Assembly (NCBI RefSeq): GCF_000374805.1
Contig: NZ_KB895343.1
Coordinates: 95,660 to 159,659, forward strand
Source: Chitiniphilus shinanonensis DSM 23277
GTDB taxonomy: Bacteria > Pseudomonadota > Gammaproteobacteria > Burkholderiales > Chitinibacteraceae
DNA length: 64,000 nucleotides
Direction of reading: 5' to 3'
Positions 54,316 through 63,559 of this stretch are shown one piece after another. The first letter of the stretch is position 1; each line of letters begins with the position of its first letter. The notes under the pieces are model-generated. The model did not search any database and had not been told where the DNA came from. It was given only the letters and a program-made list of their open reading frames with translations. The position numbers and the translations under genes are program-made.

Positions 54316-56044
54316 GCAGTTTCACTCCAAAACGCAACGCCAGCGCCAGCCCGGCGCCGACCATCAACACATTGACGACCGACAGCGCCGCCACCTGCTC
54401 CACGGCGCCGGTGGCCCACAGCGACACCAGCAGCGAGCCGACCACCTCGGTGCCGGGCGACAGCAGGTACACCCCGGTCGAGTACTCGCGCTCGAAGATC
54501 ATGAACACCAGCAGCCAGCTGGCCAGCAGGCCGTGGCGGATCAACGGCAGCGTCACGTCGCGGCTGGTGCGGGCGCGGCTGGCGCCGACGCTGCGCGCGG
54601 CCTCCTCCAGCTCCGGCCCCACCTGCAACAGCGCCCCCTGGATCAGCCGCATGCCGTAGGCCAGCCACACCACCGTGTACGCCAGCCAGATGCAGAACAT
54701 CGAATTCTTGAATTCCTTCAGGCCGGGCACGAACAGGAACACCCAGAGGAAGGCCAGCCCGGCGAGCAGGCCCGGCACCGCGCGCGGCACCAGCACCAGG
54801 TAGTCCGACAGCTTGACGCCCCAGTCGTGGCGCCGGTGCCCGGCCAGGCCGAGCGCGGTGTAGCAGAACACCGCCGCCGCGCCGCCCAGGACGCCGACGG
54901 CAAAGCTGTTGACCATGGCGCGCACCAGGTTGTCCTGCTCGAACAGGCCGCTGAAGTTGTCCAGCGTCAGCGCCTGCCACCACGTCACGCCTTCGCCCCA
55001 CTGGCTGACGAAGGCGCGCAGCACGATGCCGGACAGCGGCACGAACACGGTGACGAACAGCCACAGCATCACCAGCCCGAACGCCGCCCAGCGCCACGGC
55101 CCCAGCGGCAACACCTGGTGGCGGCTGGCCTTGCCCTTCACCGCGACGAAGCGCTTGGCGTTGCGCAGCAGGCGCCGTTGCAGCAGCACCAGCGGCACCG
55201 TCACCAGGATGATCAGCACCGCCACCACCGCCATCAGGTGGTACGACGGGATGCCCAGCTTGTTGGTCAGCTTGTACAGGTAGGTGGTCAGCACCAGGTG
55301 GCCCTCGGGGTCGCCCAGTACCAGCGGCAGGCCGAACACCTCGAAGCCCAGGAAGAACACCAGCACCGCGGCGAACAGCAGCGACGGCATCACCATCGGC
55401 AGGCTGACGTCGCGGGCCACGCGCAACGGCCCGGCGCCGGCCACCCGCGCCGCCTCCTCGACATCCGAGCCCAGGTTGCGCAGCGCGGACGAACAGTACA
55501 GGTACACGTGCGGCACATGGGTCAGCCCGGCGATCACCGCGATGCCCGGCAGCGAATACGGGTTCCACGGCACGCCGCCGAACCAGCCCTGCCACCAGTT
55601 GGAGTAAAAGCCCACCGGGCCGGCGGCGACCACGTAGCCGAAGCCGAGCACCATCGGCGACACGAACACCGGGGTCAGCAGCCACGGTTCCAGCCAGCGC
55701 CGGCCGGGCAGGTCGGTGCGGGCGGTGGCGAACGCCAGCACCGCGCCCAGCGGCACCGAGATCAGCAGCATGCCGCTGGCGATCACCAGCGAGTTGCGCA
55801 GCGCCGACCAGAAGTCGAGGTCGTCGAACACGAAGCGGTAGGCGTCCAGCGACAGCGCCTTGTCGGGCATGAAGAACGGCGCGTCCAGCACGCTCTGGTA
55901 GACGATCAGCGCCAGCGGGGTGAGCACGGCGAGCGCGGTCAGGCCCAGCACCAGCCAGCGCAGCAGGTCCGGTCGCCGGCCGCCGCGAGCGGGCATGGCG
56001 GCGGGCAGCGCCAGCTGTGGCGCCGTGGGATTGAGGGTGGTCAT
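54308..56044 (-). CDS. ABC transporter permease, fused two-domain (FbpB-like)
   Basis: A 578-residue inner-membrane protein with two permease halves, each with about six helices and an EAA loop (SDVEEAARVAGAGPLRVARDVSLP in half one, ELEEAARSVGASRARTSRDVTLP in half two; both shown here as separate short segments of the protein). Such double permeases belong to the ferric/2-aminoethylphosphonate/putrescine-like class. ATG 56044, 80 bases after the binding-protein gene. Substrate not determinable. Confidence 0.9.
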   Translation of the reverse strand: MTTLNPTAPQLALPAAMPARGGRRPDLLRWLVLGLTALAVLTPLALIVYQSVLDAPFFMPDKALSLDAYRFVFDDLDFWSALRNSLVIASGMLLISVPLGAVLAFATARTDLPGRRWLEPWLLTPVFVSPMVLGFGYVVAAGPVGFYSNWWQGWFGGVPWNPYSLPGIAVIAGLTHVPHVYLYCSSALRNLGSDVEEAARVAGAGPLRVARDVSLPMVMPSLLFAAVLVFFLGFEVFGLPLVLGDPEGHLVLTTYLYKLTNKLGIPSYHLMAVVAVLIILVTVPLVLLQRRLLRNAKRFVAVKGKASRHQVLPLGPWRWAAFGLVMLWLFVTVFVPLSGIVLRAFVSQWGEGVTWWQALTLDNFSGLFEQDNLVRAMVNSFAVGVLGGAAAVFCYTALGLAGHRRHDWGVKLSDYLVLVPRAVPGLLAGLAFLWVFLFVPGLKEFKNSMFCIWLAYTVVWLAYGMRLIQGALLQVGPELEEAARSVGASRARTSRDVTLPLIRHGLLASWLLVFMIFEREYSTGVYLLSPGTEVVGSLLVSLWATGAVEQVAALSVVNVLMVGAGLALALRFGVKLHD

Positions 56045-56124
56045 GGCAAATCTCCGGCTTGCGCGGCGCCGTGGCGCGCGCAGCGATCAGGATCGGGAGG
56101 CGAACGGCCCGGCGGGCCGCGCGG

Positions 56125-57222
56125 TCAGCGGCCGATGGCCTGCCGCCATTGCTTGAGGAATTGCAGCCGCTTGGCCTGGTCCAGGTAGACCAGCAGGCCG
56201 GGGCCGACCTGGATCGGCTTGAGGCTGTTGCCCAGTTGGCGGGTCAGCTCGGCGATGGTGAGTTCGCCGGTGACGTCGCTGCGCAGCGAGTAGATGTCGG
56301 AGCGCTGCGCCAGCAGGCTCTGGCCGCGCCTGGACAGCAGGTAGTCGACCCACAACCGCGCCGCGTTGGGGTGGCTGGCGGTCTTGGCGATGGCTTGCAG
56401 CCGGCTCATCACCAGGGTGTAGTCCTTGGGGTAGACGTAGCCGATGGCCGGGTCCTTGCGCGCCTTGGCGTAGGCGTAGGAGCCGATCATGTTGTAGCCG
56501 ATCAGGTTCTCGCCCGAGGAGATGCGTTCCAGCATGGTGCCGGTGGACGATTGCAGCCGCAGCCCGCTGGCGCCCATGGTGCGCACGATGTCCCAGGTGG
56601 CGGCGCCGCCCACCCGCACGTCCTGGGTCAGGTAGGTAAAGCCCACGCCCGATTTCTCGATGTCGTAGGTGGTGATCCTGCCCTTGAAGCGCGCCGGATC
56701 GGCCTTGATCAACCGGGCGAGATCGGCGTGGGTCTGCGGTACTTCCTTGGGCGAGAGCAGGCGCTTGTTGTAGACGAACACCACCGGCTCGTAGGTGGTG
56801 CCGTAGGCCTGGTTCTGGTAGTACGACCACGCCGGCAGCCTGGGCAGCTCCGGCGAGGCGTAGGCGGCGGTGTAGCCGTCGTTGACCAGCTTGATCTGCA
56901 GATCCATCGCCGAGCTCCACAGCACGTCGGCGCTGAGGCTGCCGGCGGCGCTTTCGCTGATGAAGCGGTTGTACAGCTCGGTGGTGCTCATGTCGTGGTA
57001 CTCCACCTTGATGCCGGGGTAGAGCGCTTCGAAATCCTTCACCAGCGGCCGGGCGGCGGCGGTGTCGGTGGCGGCGTAGACAATGACCTTGCCTTCCTTC
57101 CTGGCGGCGGTCACCAGGCTGGCGTAGCTGGCGGGGTAATAGTCGGGCTGGTTCGCGGCGGCGAGCGGCGAAAGCGCCGCGGTCAGGGTCGCGAGCGCGG
57201 CCAGGTACTGGGCGATTTTCAT
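56125..57222 (-). CDS. ABC transporter substrate-binding protein, family 1 (FbpA-like fold)
   Basis: A 365-residue periplasmic receptor. ATG 57222 has AGGAG seven bases upstream. Signal MKIAQYLAALATLTAALSPL then AAANQPDYYPASY. The fold follows the Fe3+/organophosphate group (KEGKVIVYAATDTAAARPLV, YPGIKVEYHDMSTTELYNR, SADVLWSSAMD). The paired Tyr residues that hold ferric iron in FbpA near residue 195 are not evident, so iron is not assured; an organic acid or sugar phosphate is as likely. First gene of the three-gene operon, divergent from a TctD/E-like two-component system that may control it. Confidence 0.87.
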   Translation of the reverse strand: MKIAQYLAALATLTAALSPLAAANQPDYYPASYASLVTAARKEGKVIVYAATDTAAARPLVKDFEALYPGIKVEYHDMSTTELYNRFISESAAGSLSADVLWSSAMDLQIKLVNDGYTAAYASPELPRLPAWSYYQNQAYGTTYEPVVFVYNKRLLSPKEVPQTHADLARLIKADPARFKGRITTYDIEKSGVGFTYLTQDVRVGGAATWDIVRTMGASGLRLQSSTGTMLERISSGENLIGYNMIGSYAYAKARKDPAIGYVYPKDYTLVMSRLQAIAKTASHPNAARLWVDYLLSRRGQSLLAQRSDIYSLRSDVTGELTIAELTRQLGNSLKPIQVGPGLLVYLDQAKRLQFLKQWRQAIGR

Positions 57223-57381
57223 CGAGGACTCCTGTAACTCCAGAATGGCGACTACGGAAAAAACCACCGTAGCCCTTGTGCGCCGGCCGGGGTGCGATCC
57301 CGGTCGACTTTCCTCCTCTGCGGGAAGATGCGCCGCCTGACTGGCTGCGGGGCCGGAAAGCGGGCCCGTTTTGCGTCGACG

Positions 57382-57402
57382 GCATGCATGGCAAATGCAT
57401 GC
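57382..57402. promoter_or_regulatory. GCATGCAT-N5-ATGCATGC inverted repeat between importer and two-component genes
   Basis: Exact 8 bp arms (57382-57389 and 57395-57402) in the 298-base divergent region. Position and symmetry make it a candidate binding site for the adjacent OmpR-type regulator. A weaker AAAGCCC...GGGCTTT hairpin (57448-57477) lies just before the regulator gene. Confidence 0.45.
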
Positions 57403-57520
57403 TAGCGCCGTAGCACTTTCCAACCGCTTTCAGTTTTGCAGACAAGGAAAGCCCTGATTCGGCCTGGATCGGGCTTTGGATACACTGCATGCCTCTTTGT
57501 GCACCGACCGGGGCCCAGCC

Positions 57521-58186
57521 ATGCGTATCTTGCTCGTCGAGGACAACCTGCCGCTGGCCCAGTCGCTGACCCGCGCGCTGACCCAGGCCGGCTTCGCCGT
57601 GGACACCATGCGCAACGGCAGCGAGGCCGACAACGTGCTGCGCACCCAGGACTACGCGTTGACCATCCTCGACCTGGGTCTGCCCAAGCTCGACGGCTGG
57701 GAGGTGCTCAAGCGGCTGCGGGCGCGCAGGCAGCGCATGCCGGTGCTGATCCTCACCGCCCACGGCTCGGTGGAGGATCGGGTACGCGGGCTGGATCTGG
57801 GCGCCGACGACTACCTGCCCAAGCCGTTCGATCTGTCCGAACTGGAGGCGCGCGCCCGCGCGCTGATCCGTCGCAGCCATGGCCTGGAGAACCCGGTGCT
57901 GACGTGCGGTCCGCTCCGCTACGACAGCGTCAGCCGCGTGTTCAGCATCGACGGCGCGGCGCTGGGCCTGACCCCGCGCGAGCACGAAGTGCTGGAAGTG
58001 CTGATGCTGCGCGGCGGCAAGGCGGTGGGCAAGGAAGCGCTGTGGGAGAAGATCGCCGGGTTGGACGACCAGGCCAGCGCCGACGCGGTGGAGATCTACA
58101 TCCACCGCCTGCGCAGGAAGCTGGACGGGCGCGGCGTGGCCATCGTCACCCTGCGCGGCCTGGGCTACCTGCTGCAAGCCGCATGA
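57521..58186 (+). CDS. OmpR-family response regulator (TctD-like)
   Basis: A 221-residue regulator: receiver domain with acidic pocket (VEDN), phospho-acceptor Asp51 in LTILDLGLPKLDGWEVL, Thr in ILTAHGSVED and Lys in YLPKPFDLSELEAR; then a winged-helix DNA-binding domain (LTPREHEVLEVLML ... SADAVEIYIHRLRRKLDG ... TLRGLGYLL). ATG 57521. Closest in style to TctD/QseB regulators. It overlaps the kinase gene by four bases. Confidence 0.93.
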   Translation: MRILLVEDNLPLAQSLTRALTQAGFAVDTMRNGSEADNVLRTQDYALTILDLGLPKLDGWEVLKRLRARRQRMPVLILTAHGSVEDRVRGLDLGADDYLPKPFDLSELEARARALIRRSHGLENPVLTCGPLRYDSVSRVFSIDGAALGLTPREHEVLEVLMLRGGKAVGKEALWEKIAGLDDQASADAVEIYIHRLRRKLDGRGVAIVTLRGLGYLLQAA

Positions 58187-59604
58187 AGCACAGCCTGCGC
58201 CTGCACCTGGTGCTGTGGCTGATCCCGCCGCTGATGTGCCTGCTGGCGCTGGATGCCTTCATGACCTACCGCCGGGCGATGGGCGCGGCCAACGTGGCGT
58301 TCGACCGCACCCTGTTCAGCTCGGCCAAGGCCATCGCCGAGGGGTTGCGCATCCACGGCGGCGAGGTGGTGGTCGATATTCCGTACCTGGCGCTGGAGAT
58401 CTTCGAATCCAACGCCGAGGGGCGCATCTACTACAAGGTGAGCGAGGACAACGGCCGCTACCTGACCGGCTACCAGGATCTGCCGCCGGCGCCGCGCCGC
58501 GACCTGCGCTTCTATCGCCCGGTGTACTACGAGGCGGATTACCAGGACGTCTCGCTGCGCCTGATCGCGTTGCGCCAGCCGGTGCACGACGTGGCGACCG
58601 GCGTGACGCGGGTGGTGTGGGTGCAGGTGGGCGAAACGCCCGAGCTGCGACGCGAGCTGGCCAAGGAAATATTGATCGGCGCCTTGCAGCAGGAAGCATT
58701 GCTGGTGGCGCTGGCGGTGCTGATCGTGCTGATCGCCACCTATCGCGGCCTGGCGCCGCTGCGCCAGTTGTCGGAGCAGGTGGCCGCGCGCGCCGAAGGC
58801 GATCTGTCGCCGGTGGCGGTGACACGCCTGCCCAGCGAACTGCGCCCGCTGACCGATGCGCTCAACCAGTACGTGGCGCGGATGAGCCGCATGCTGTCGG
58901 CGCGGCGACGTTTCTTCGTCGATGCCGCGCACCAGTTGAAGACGCCGCTGGCCATCCTGCGCGCGCAGACCCAGACCGCGCTGCGCGAGCGCGACCCTTC
59001 CGATATCCGGCGCGGCCTGCTGGGGATGGAGGAAACGCTGGGGCACGCCAGCCGTGGCGTGCAGCAGTTGCTGTCGCTGGCGCGGCTGGAGACGGACAGC
59101 GGTTACGAGGTGGCGCTGGAGCCGCTGGACCTGGCCGCGCTGGTGCGCGAGGTGGCGTTGGAATGGGCGGCGCCGGCGCTGGCGGCCGGGGTGACGCTGG
59201 GCTACGAAGGGCCGCGGCGGGCGATGGTGCTCGGACGGCGCGAGCTGCTCCAGGAACTGGTGAGCAACCTGATCGACAACGCGCTGCTGTACAGCGGCAG
59301 CGACGACGTGCTGCTGGTGCTGTCGCAGGACGAGACGGACGTGACTTTGGCGGTGATCGACCACGGCCACGGCGTGGCGGTGAGCGAATCGGAAAAGCTG
59401 TTCAAGCGCTTCTACCGGGGCGACAGCGCCAAGGGCGAGGGCAGCGGCCTGGGGTTGGCGATCGTGCGCGAGATTGCCCACCGCCACGCTGGCGCAGCCG
59501 GCCTGCAGGCGACGCCGGGCGGTGGGCTGACCGTGCTGCTGCGTCTGCCGGCGCAGGCGGCCCGGGGCGAGGCCGCCGGGCCGCCAACGGATCAGAACGG
59601 ATAG
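58183..59604 (+). CDS. Sensor histidine kinase (TctE-like)
   Basis: A 473-residue membrane kinase. TM1 residues 8-28, a periplasmic 2CSK_N-type domain (about 30-165), TM2 about 168-188, HAMP region, H-box FFVDAAHQLKTPL with phospho-His250, N-box LVSNLIDNALLYS and G-boxes DHGHGVA, GEGSGLGLAIV. TctE kinases sense small organic acids and switch on uptake genes; the divergent importer fits. Its 3' end overlaps the convergent secreted-protein gene by 13 bases. Confidence 0.92.
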   Translation: MKHSLRLHLVLWLIPPLMCLLALDAFMTYRRAMGAANVAFDRTLFSSAKAIAEGLRIHGGEVVVDIPYLALEIFESNAEGRIYYKVSEDNGRYLTGYQDLPPAPRRDLRFYRPVYYEADYQDVSLRLIALRQPVHDVATGVTRVVWVQVGETPELRRELAKEILIGALQQEALLVALAVLIVLIATYRGLAPLRQLSEQVAARAEGDLSPVAVTRLPSELRPLTDALNQYVARMSRMLSARRRFFVDAAHQLKTPLAILRAQTQTALRERDPSDIRRGLLGMEETLGHASRGVQQLLSLARLETDSGYEVALEPLDLAALVREVALEWAAPALAAGVTLGYEGPRRAMVLGRRELLQELVSNLIDNALLYSGSDDVLLVLSQDETDVTLAVIDHGHGVAVSESEKLFKRFYRGDSAKGEGSGLGLAIVREIAHRHAGAAGLQATPGGGLTVLLRLPAQAARGEAAGPPTDQNG

Positions 59605-61169
59605 ACCACGCCGCCGGGCTCCTGCACCCGTACCGGGCCGATCACGCTGTTGAACAGCAGGTCGCCATCGGGCAGGAACTGGGTCAGCGCGTAGAAGCCG
59701 TTGCCCAGGATGTTGTTGCCGAATACCGTCTGGTGCAGCGTCTGCCCGGTGTTCCAGTCCATGCCGACCACGGTCCAGCCGCGCCCGTCGGTGTAGTAGC
59801 CGTTGGCGAAGACGATGCCCGAGGCCGAGCTGATGCCGGGGACCATGGTGTTGGACGAGATATCCGAGCGCGCCCAGACGGAACTCCAGCTATGCGTGGT
59901 GGTATCCCACTGGAAGCGTTCCACCCCGGCCGGCGGCGGCAACAACGGGCCGCGCACCAGCGCATCGACGAAGGCGTTGCCCGAGCCGGTGCTGCCGTCC
60001 AGTGCCGAGACGTTGTTGACCACGAAGGCACCGTAGCCATCCACCGCCACCGATTGGTCGGTCTGGATCTGGTAGGCCGACGGCAAGTTGCAATTGACCT
60101 GGATCTGCCCGGCGACACGGCTGGTGAAGCCGGCCGGGATCTGGTCGCGCCAGAAGGCCACCAGTTTCATCCGTTGCTTGCCATCGGTGATCACCACCAG
60201 CTTGTCCGGGTCGTCGCCGAAACCCATCAGCGTGGGGGTCGCGCCCGAGCCCGAGCCGAAGAGGGTGGGGAAGGTGTCGCCGGTGTCGTAGGGCGAGATC
60301 CAGGCGCCGTCGGCCGGGTTGGTCGAAACTGCGCTGCCGGTCCACACCACCTTGCGCATGAATTTGTCCGAAACCACGTAGATGCCGTTGTTCGAATCGA
60401 CGGCGGCGGAGTTGCTGATGTACTCGTCGCTGTTGAAATTGGCGGTATGCACCGGGCCGGTGAACGAGCGATCGACGATCGACACCGAGCGCGTGCCGAG
60501 TACCACCAGCTTGCCGTCGTAGGTCATCACCAGGCCGGTGACCGATTCGCCGCTGGGCAGGAAGGTGCTGGTGTCGAGCGTGCGTTCGATATGGATGCCC
60601 AGCACCGGCAGCGCCGGCACGTTGAGCGCGAAGGCGTGGATCTTGGTGCCGTAGTTCACGTACAGCACGTTCTGGTTGTCCACCACGCTATAGGCGCTGG
60701 AGATGCCGCCACCGCCCAGGCCGAGCTGGGTCACGATCTGCTGTGCCTGGGTGAGGGTGGTGATGGGCGCGGTCAGCAGGCCGAGCAGGCTGTTGACCAC
60801 CGTCTGGCTCAGGCCCGGCAGCAGCAGTCGCGCCACCGGGGTGAACTGGTCGTTGGCGACGTTGATGTAGCTGACGCCGGTGCTGGCCACGCCCCACATG
60901 TAGTTCGGCGAGGTGGTGGCCAGCGTCATCAGGTTGATCGGGCCGGCCGGCACCTGCGGCCCGGCCAGGGCGCTGACGTAGCTGGTGCCTTGCGGCACGG
61001 CGTAGGGGAAGGCGTCGGTCTGCGCCGAATCGAAATGGGTGACCGCGTACTTCTCGGCGGCCAGGTAGGGGTTGGGCGGCGGGTTGCCGGCCAGCGCGGC
61101 AACGCTGCTCAGCATGGCGGGCAGCGCCAGCGCGAGCGAACGGATCAGGCGAAGACATCCAGTGGTCAT
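59592..61169 (-). CDS. Secreted protein of unknown function, possibly beta-propeller
   Basis: A 525-residue exported protein; ATG 61169 with GGAG upstream gives a Sec signal (LIRSLALALPAMLSSVAALA, cleaved before GNPPPNPY). The body is almost all short strands with repeated hydrophobic-Gly-Asp patterns (GKLVVLGTRSVSIVDRS, NNGIYVVSDKFMRKVVW, GYGAFVVNNVSALDG, GRGWTVVGMDWNTGQTL, DGDLLFNSVIGPVRV), suggesting a WD40/quinoprotein-like propeller. One Cys only in the mature part. No domain was named with confidence. Alone on its strand between a kinase and YeiH. Confidence 0.75.
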   Translation of the reverse strand: MTTGCLRLIRSLALALPAMLSSVAALAGNPPPNPYLAAEKYAVTHFDSAQTDAFPYAVPQGTSYVSALAGPQVPAGPINLMTLATTSPNYMWGVASTGVSYINVANDQFTPVARLLLPGLSQTVVNSLLGLLTAPITTLTQAQQIVTQLGLGGGGISSAYSVVDNQNVLYVNYGTKIHAFALNVPALPVLGIHIERTLDTSTFLPSGESVTGLVMTYDGKLVVLGTRSVSIVDRSFTGPVHTANFNSDEYISNSAAVDSNNGIYVVSDKFMRKVVWTGSAVSTNPADGAWISPYDTGDTFPTLFGSGSGATPTLMGFGDDPDKLVVITDGKQRMKLVAFWRDQIPAGFTSRVAGQIQVNCNLPSAYQIQTDQSVAVDGYGAFVVNNVSALDGSTGSGNAFVDALVRGPLLPPPAGVERFQWDTTTHSWSSVWARSDISSNTMVPGISSASGIVFANGYYTDGRGWTVVGMDWNTGQTLHQTVFGNNILGNGFYALTQFLPDGDLLFNSVIGPVRVQEPGGVVYPF

Positions 61170-61360
61170 GTCGGTTCTCCGGGTAAGAAATGCGGGCGTC
61201 GACACTGGTGCGTCGATCAACCCGCGTATCCGATATAAACCTTGTTCAATGCTGAACAAACATGACTGGATAAAAGGCGGTTTGCTGTCTGGCTGCAAAA
61301 GAAATGAGGGGGTCCGCGGATGGTCGGGGTGGCGGTGAACTACGCGGTGGAACAATGCTG

Positions 61361-61395
61361 AAAACGAACGACGCGGCCCGATGAAGGGCCGCGTC
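61361..61395 (-). terminator. Terminator of the yeiH gene
   Basis: GACGCGGCCC-GATGAA-GGGCCGCGTC stem (61370-61379 and 61386-61395); on the minus strand followed by GTTCGTTTT. It lies 31 bases beyond the yeiH stop. Confidence 0.75.
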
Positions 61396-61425
61396 GTGTT
61401 TGCCGGGCTTGGTCGGTGACCGGCT

Positions 61426-62541
61426 TCAGAGCAGCAGGCCGTTCACCAGATGGTTGATCGCCGCGCCGCCGAGCAGCATCCAGCCGAACAGCACGGTGGC
61501 GAGCAGGATCGGCTTGACCCCCGCCTGGCGGATGGCGCTGATGTGGGTGGTCAGGCCCAGCGCCGCCATCGCCATCGACAGCAGCACCGTGTCGAGCGTG
61601 ATCAGCTGACCGACCACGGCTTGCGGCAGCAGGTGCAGCGAATTGAAGGCCGCGACTGCGATGAAGATGATGGCGAACCAGGGGATGGTGATCGGTGCCT
61701 TGTCCTGCTTCGCGGTGGCCTGGTTGCTCCGCCCGGCCTTGTTGCCGCGCCGCGCCAGATAGTTGGCGAGCAGCAGCAGGAACGGTGCCAGCATCATCAC
61801 CCGGATCATCTTGGCGATCACCGCCGCGTTGCCGGCGTCATCGCTGATCGCCCGCCCGGCCGCCACCACCTGCGCCACTTCCTGCACCGTCGAGCCGATG
61901 TACACGCCATAACGTTGCGGCGTGGTCGCCAGCCATTGGTGCGTCAGATTGAGCTGGTACAGCCACGGGTAGAGAAAGATGGCGATGGTGCCGAAGATCA
62001 CCACGGTGGAGACCGCCACGGCGACCTTGCTGGCGTCGCCCTTGACCACCGGTTCGGTGGCCATCACCGCCGCCGCGCCGCAGATGCTGCTGCCGGCACC
62101 GATCAGCATCACCGTCTGGTCGTCCAGGCGGAACACCTTGCGGCCGACCCAGAAGGCCATCAGGAAGGTGGAACTGAGCGTCAGCAGATCGATCACGATG
62201 CCGGCGGTGCCGACGTCGGCGATCTGCTGAAAAGTGAGGCGGAAGCCATAAAGGATGATGCCGAGCCGCAGCAGCGTCTGCTTGGAGAAGTGCACGCCGG
62301 CCGCGCATTGCGGAGCGACGGGCCGATACAGCGTGTTGCCGGCCACGATGCCGACCGCGATGGCCAGCGTCAGCGCGCCCAACCCCAGGTCGGCCACCCA
62401 GGGAATGTTGCCAGCCCACACCGACAGCGCGGTGATGGCACCCACCAGCAGCAGGCCGGGCAGGTAGTGGTTGAACGACTGCAGTTTCGAGCCGAGTTGG
62501 AAGGTGGGGTCCTTCGATCCTATGACGGTGGTGGAGTCCAT
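61426..62541 (-). CDS. yeiH: YeiH-family putative sulfate exporter
   Basis: A 371-residue membrane protein with about ten helices of the UPF0324/YeiH family. LRLGIILYGFRLTFQQIADVG, GAGSSICGAAAVMATEPVV and GSTVQEVAQVVAAGRAI are family signatures. ATG 62541. The divergent LysR gene resembles its usual regulator YeiE. Transport of sulfur compounds is proposed in the family but not proven. Confidence 0.9.
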   Translation of the reverse strand: MDSTTVIGSKDPTFQLGSKLQSFNHYLPGLLLVGAITALSVWAGNIPWVADLGLGALTLAIAVGIVAGNTLYRPVAPQCAAGVHFSKQTLLRLGIILYGFRLTFQQIADVGTAGIVIDLLTLSSTFLMAFWVGRKVFRLDDQTVMLIGAGSSICGAAAVMATEPVVKGDASKVAVAVSTVVIFGTIAIFLYPWLYQLNLTHQWLATTPQRYGVYIGSTVQEVAQVVAAGRAISDDAGNAAVIAKMIRVMMLAPFLLLLANYLARRGNKAGRSNQATAKQDKAPITIPWFAIIFIAVAAFNSLHLLPQAVVGQLITLDTVLLSMAMAALGLTTHISAIRQAGVKPILLATVLFGWMLLGGAAINHLVNGLLL

Positions 62542-62619
62542 GTGCGTAACGCCCAAAGCAGTGAATCGGATGCCTTGAGGCTACGCCCCACCCCTTCATT
62601 AGTAAAATTGATTATATGT

Positions 62620-62638
62620 TTATGCCTAACAAGAATAA
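62620..62638. promoter_or_regulatory. LysR-type box between yeiH and its regulator
   Basis: TTAT-N11-ATAA, a perfect 4 bp symmetric form of the T-N11-A box of LysR regulators, lies in an AT-rich stretch (62596-62640) between the divergent genes. Likely the regulator's binding site for yeiH activation and self-control. Confidence 0.5.
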
Positions 62639-62704
62639 GTGATAGGATCGGCTGGCCATGAACGGGCGGCGATCCAGCAACGACGCGCCTTCGCGGAGAA
62701 AACC

Positions 62705-63559
62705 ATGCACATCACGCTGCGCCAGTTGGCCGTCTTCGTCGAAGTGTTGAAGAGCGGTTCGACCACCCAGGCTTCGGTAACTTTGGCATTGTCCCAATCC
62801 GCGGTGAGCGCGGCGCTGTCGGAGCTGGAGCACCAGCTCGACGTCAAGCTGTTCGACCGCCTGGGCAAGCGGTTGGTGGTGAACGAAAACGCGCGCCTGC
62901 TGTACCCCAAGGCGCAGGCGCTGCTGGAGGACGCCAGTGAGATCGAGCAGTTGTTCGCCAGCGAAGGCGGCGCCTTCCGCCTGGCGGCCAGCAGCACCAT
63001 CGGCAACTACATCCTGCCGCGCGCCATCGCGCGCTACCGCCGCGACTTTCCCGACGTGCCGCTGGAACTGCATGTCGGCAACAGCCGCGAGGTGATCCAG
63101 CTGGTGGCCGAGTTCAAGGTGGATCTCGGTTTCATCGAAGGGCCGTGCTACATGCCCGAGGTATTGACCCGGCCCTGGCGCGACGACGAACTGGTGATCT
63201 TCTGCGCCCCGGATCATCCGGCCGCCAGCCAGCCCGCCACTCTGGAAACCTTGTCCCAGGCGCCGTGGATTCTGCGCGAAAGCGGCTCGGGCACCCGCGA
63301 AGTGCTGGAGCACGCCTTGCTGTCGCAATTGCCGCAATTCAATTTGGTGATGGAATTGGGGAATTCCGAGGCGATCAAGCACGCGGTGCGCTACGGCCTG
63401 GGCATCAGCTGCCTGTCGCGCCGGGTGGTCGAGGAGCAATTGCGCGACGACTCCCTGGTGCAGATCGCCTATCCGCCGCTGCATCGCCCGCTTTACCTGA
63501 TCCAGCACCGCAGCAAGCGGGTTTCCAAGGCGTTGGAGCGGTTTTTGACGTATTGCTGA
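62705..63559 (+). CDS. LysR-family transcriptional regulator (YeiE-like)
   Basis: A 284-residue LysR factor. Helix-turn-helix [20 protein letters not shown] ... [16 protein letters not shown] in residues 1-60, linker helix, then the periplasmic-binding-protein-like effector domain (about 90-284; [35 protein letters not shown]). The last motif and gene context match YeiE/CysB-like regulators. ATG 62705. Divergent from yeiH. Confidence 0.9.
   Translation: MHITLRQLAVFVEVLKSGSTTQASVTLALSQSAVSAALSELEHQLDVKLFDRLGKRLVVNENARLLYPKAQALLEDASEIEQLFASEGGAFRLAASSTIGNYILPRAIARYRRDFPDVPLELHVGNSREVIQLVAEFKVDLGFIEGPCYMPEVLTRPWRDDELVIFCAPDHPAASQPATLETLSQAPWILRESGSGTREVLEHALLSQLPQFNLVMELGNSEAIKHAVRYGLGISCLSRRVVEEQLRDDSLVQIAYPPLHRPLYLIQHRSKRVSKALERFLTYC

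Noticed and set aside
58215..61238. 1007-codon plus-strand frame
   Set aside because: It is the shifted frame of the kinase gene and the antisense of the secreted-protein gene; composition is Arg/Gly/Ala noise of GC-rich DNA.
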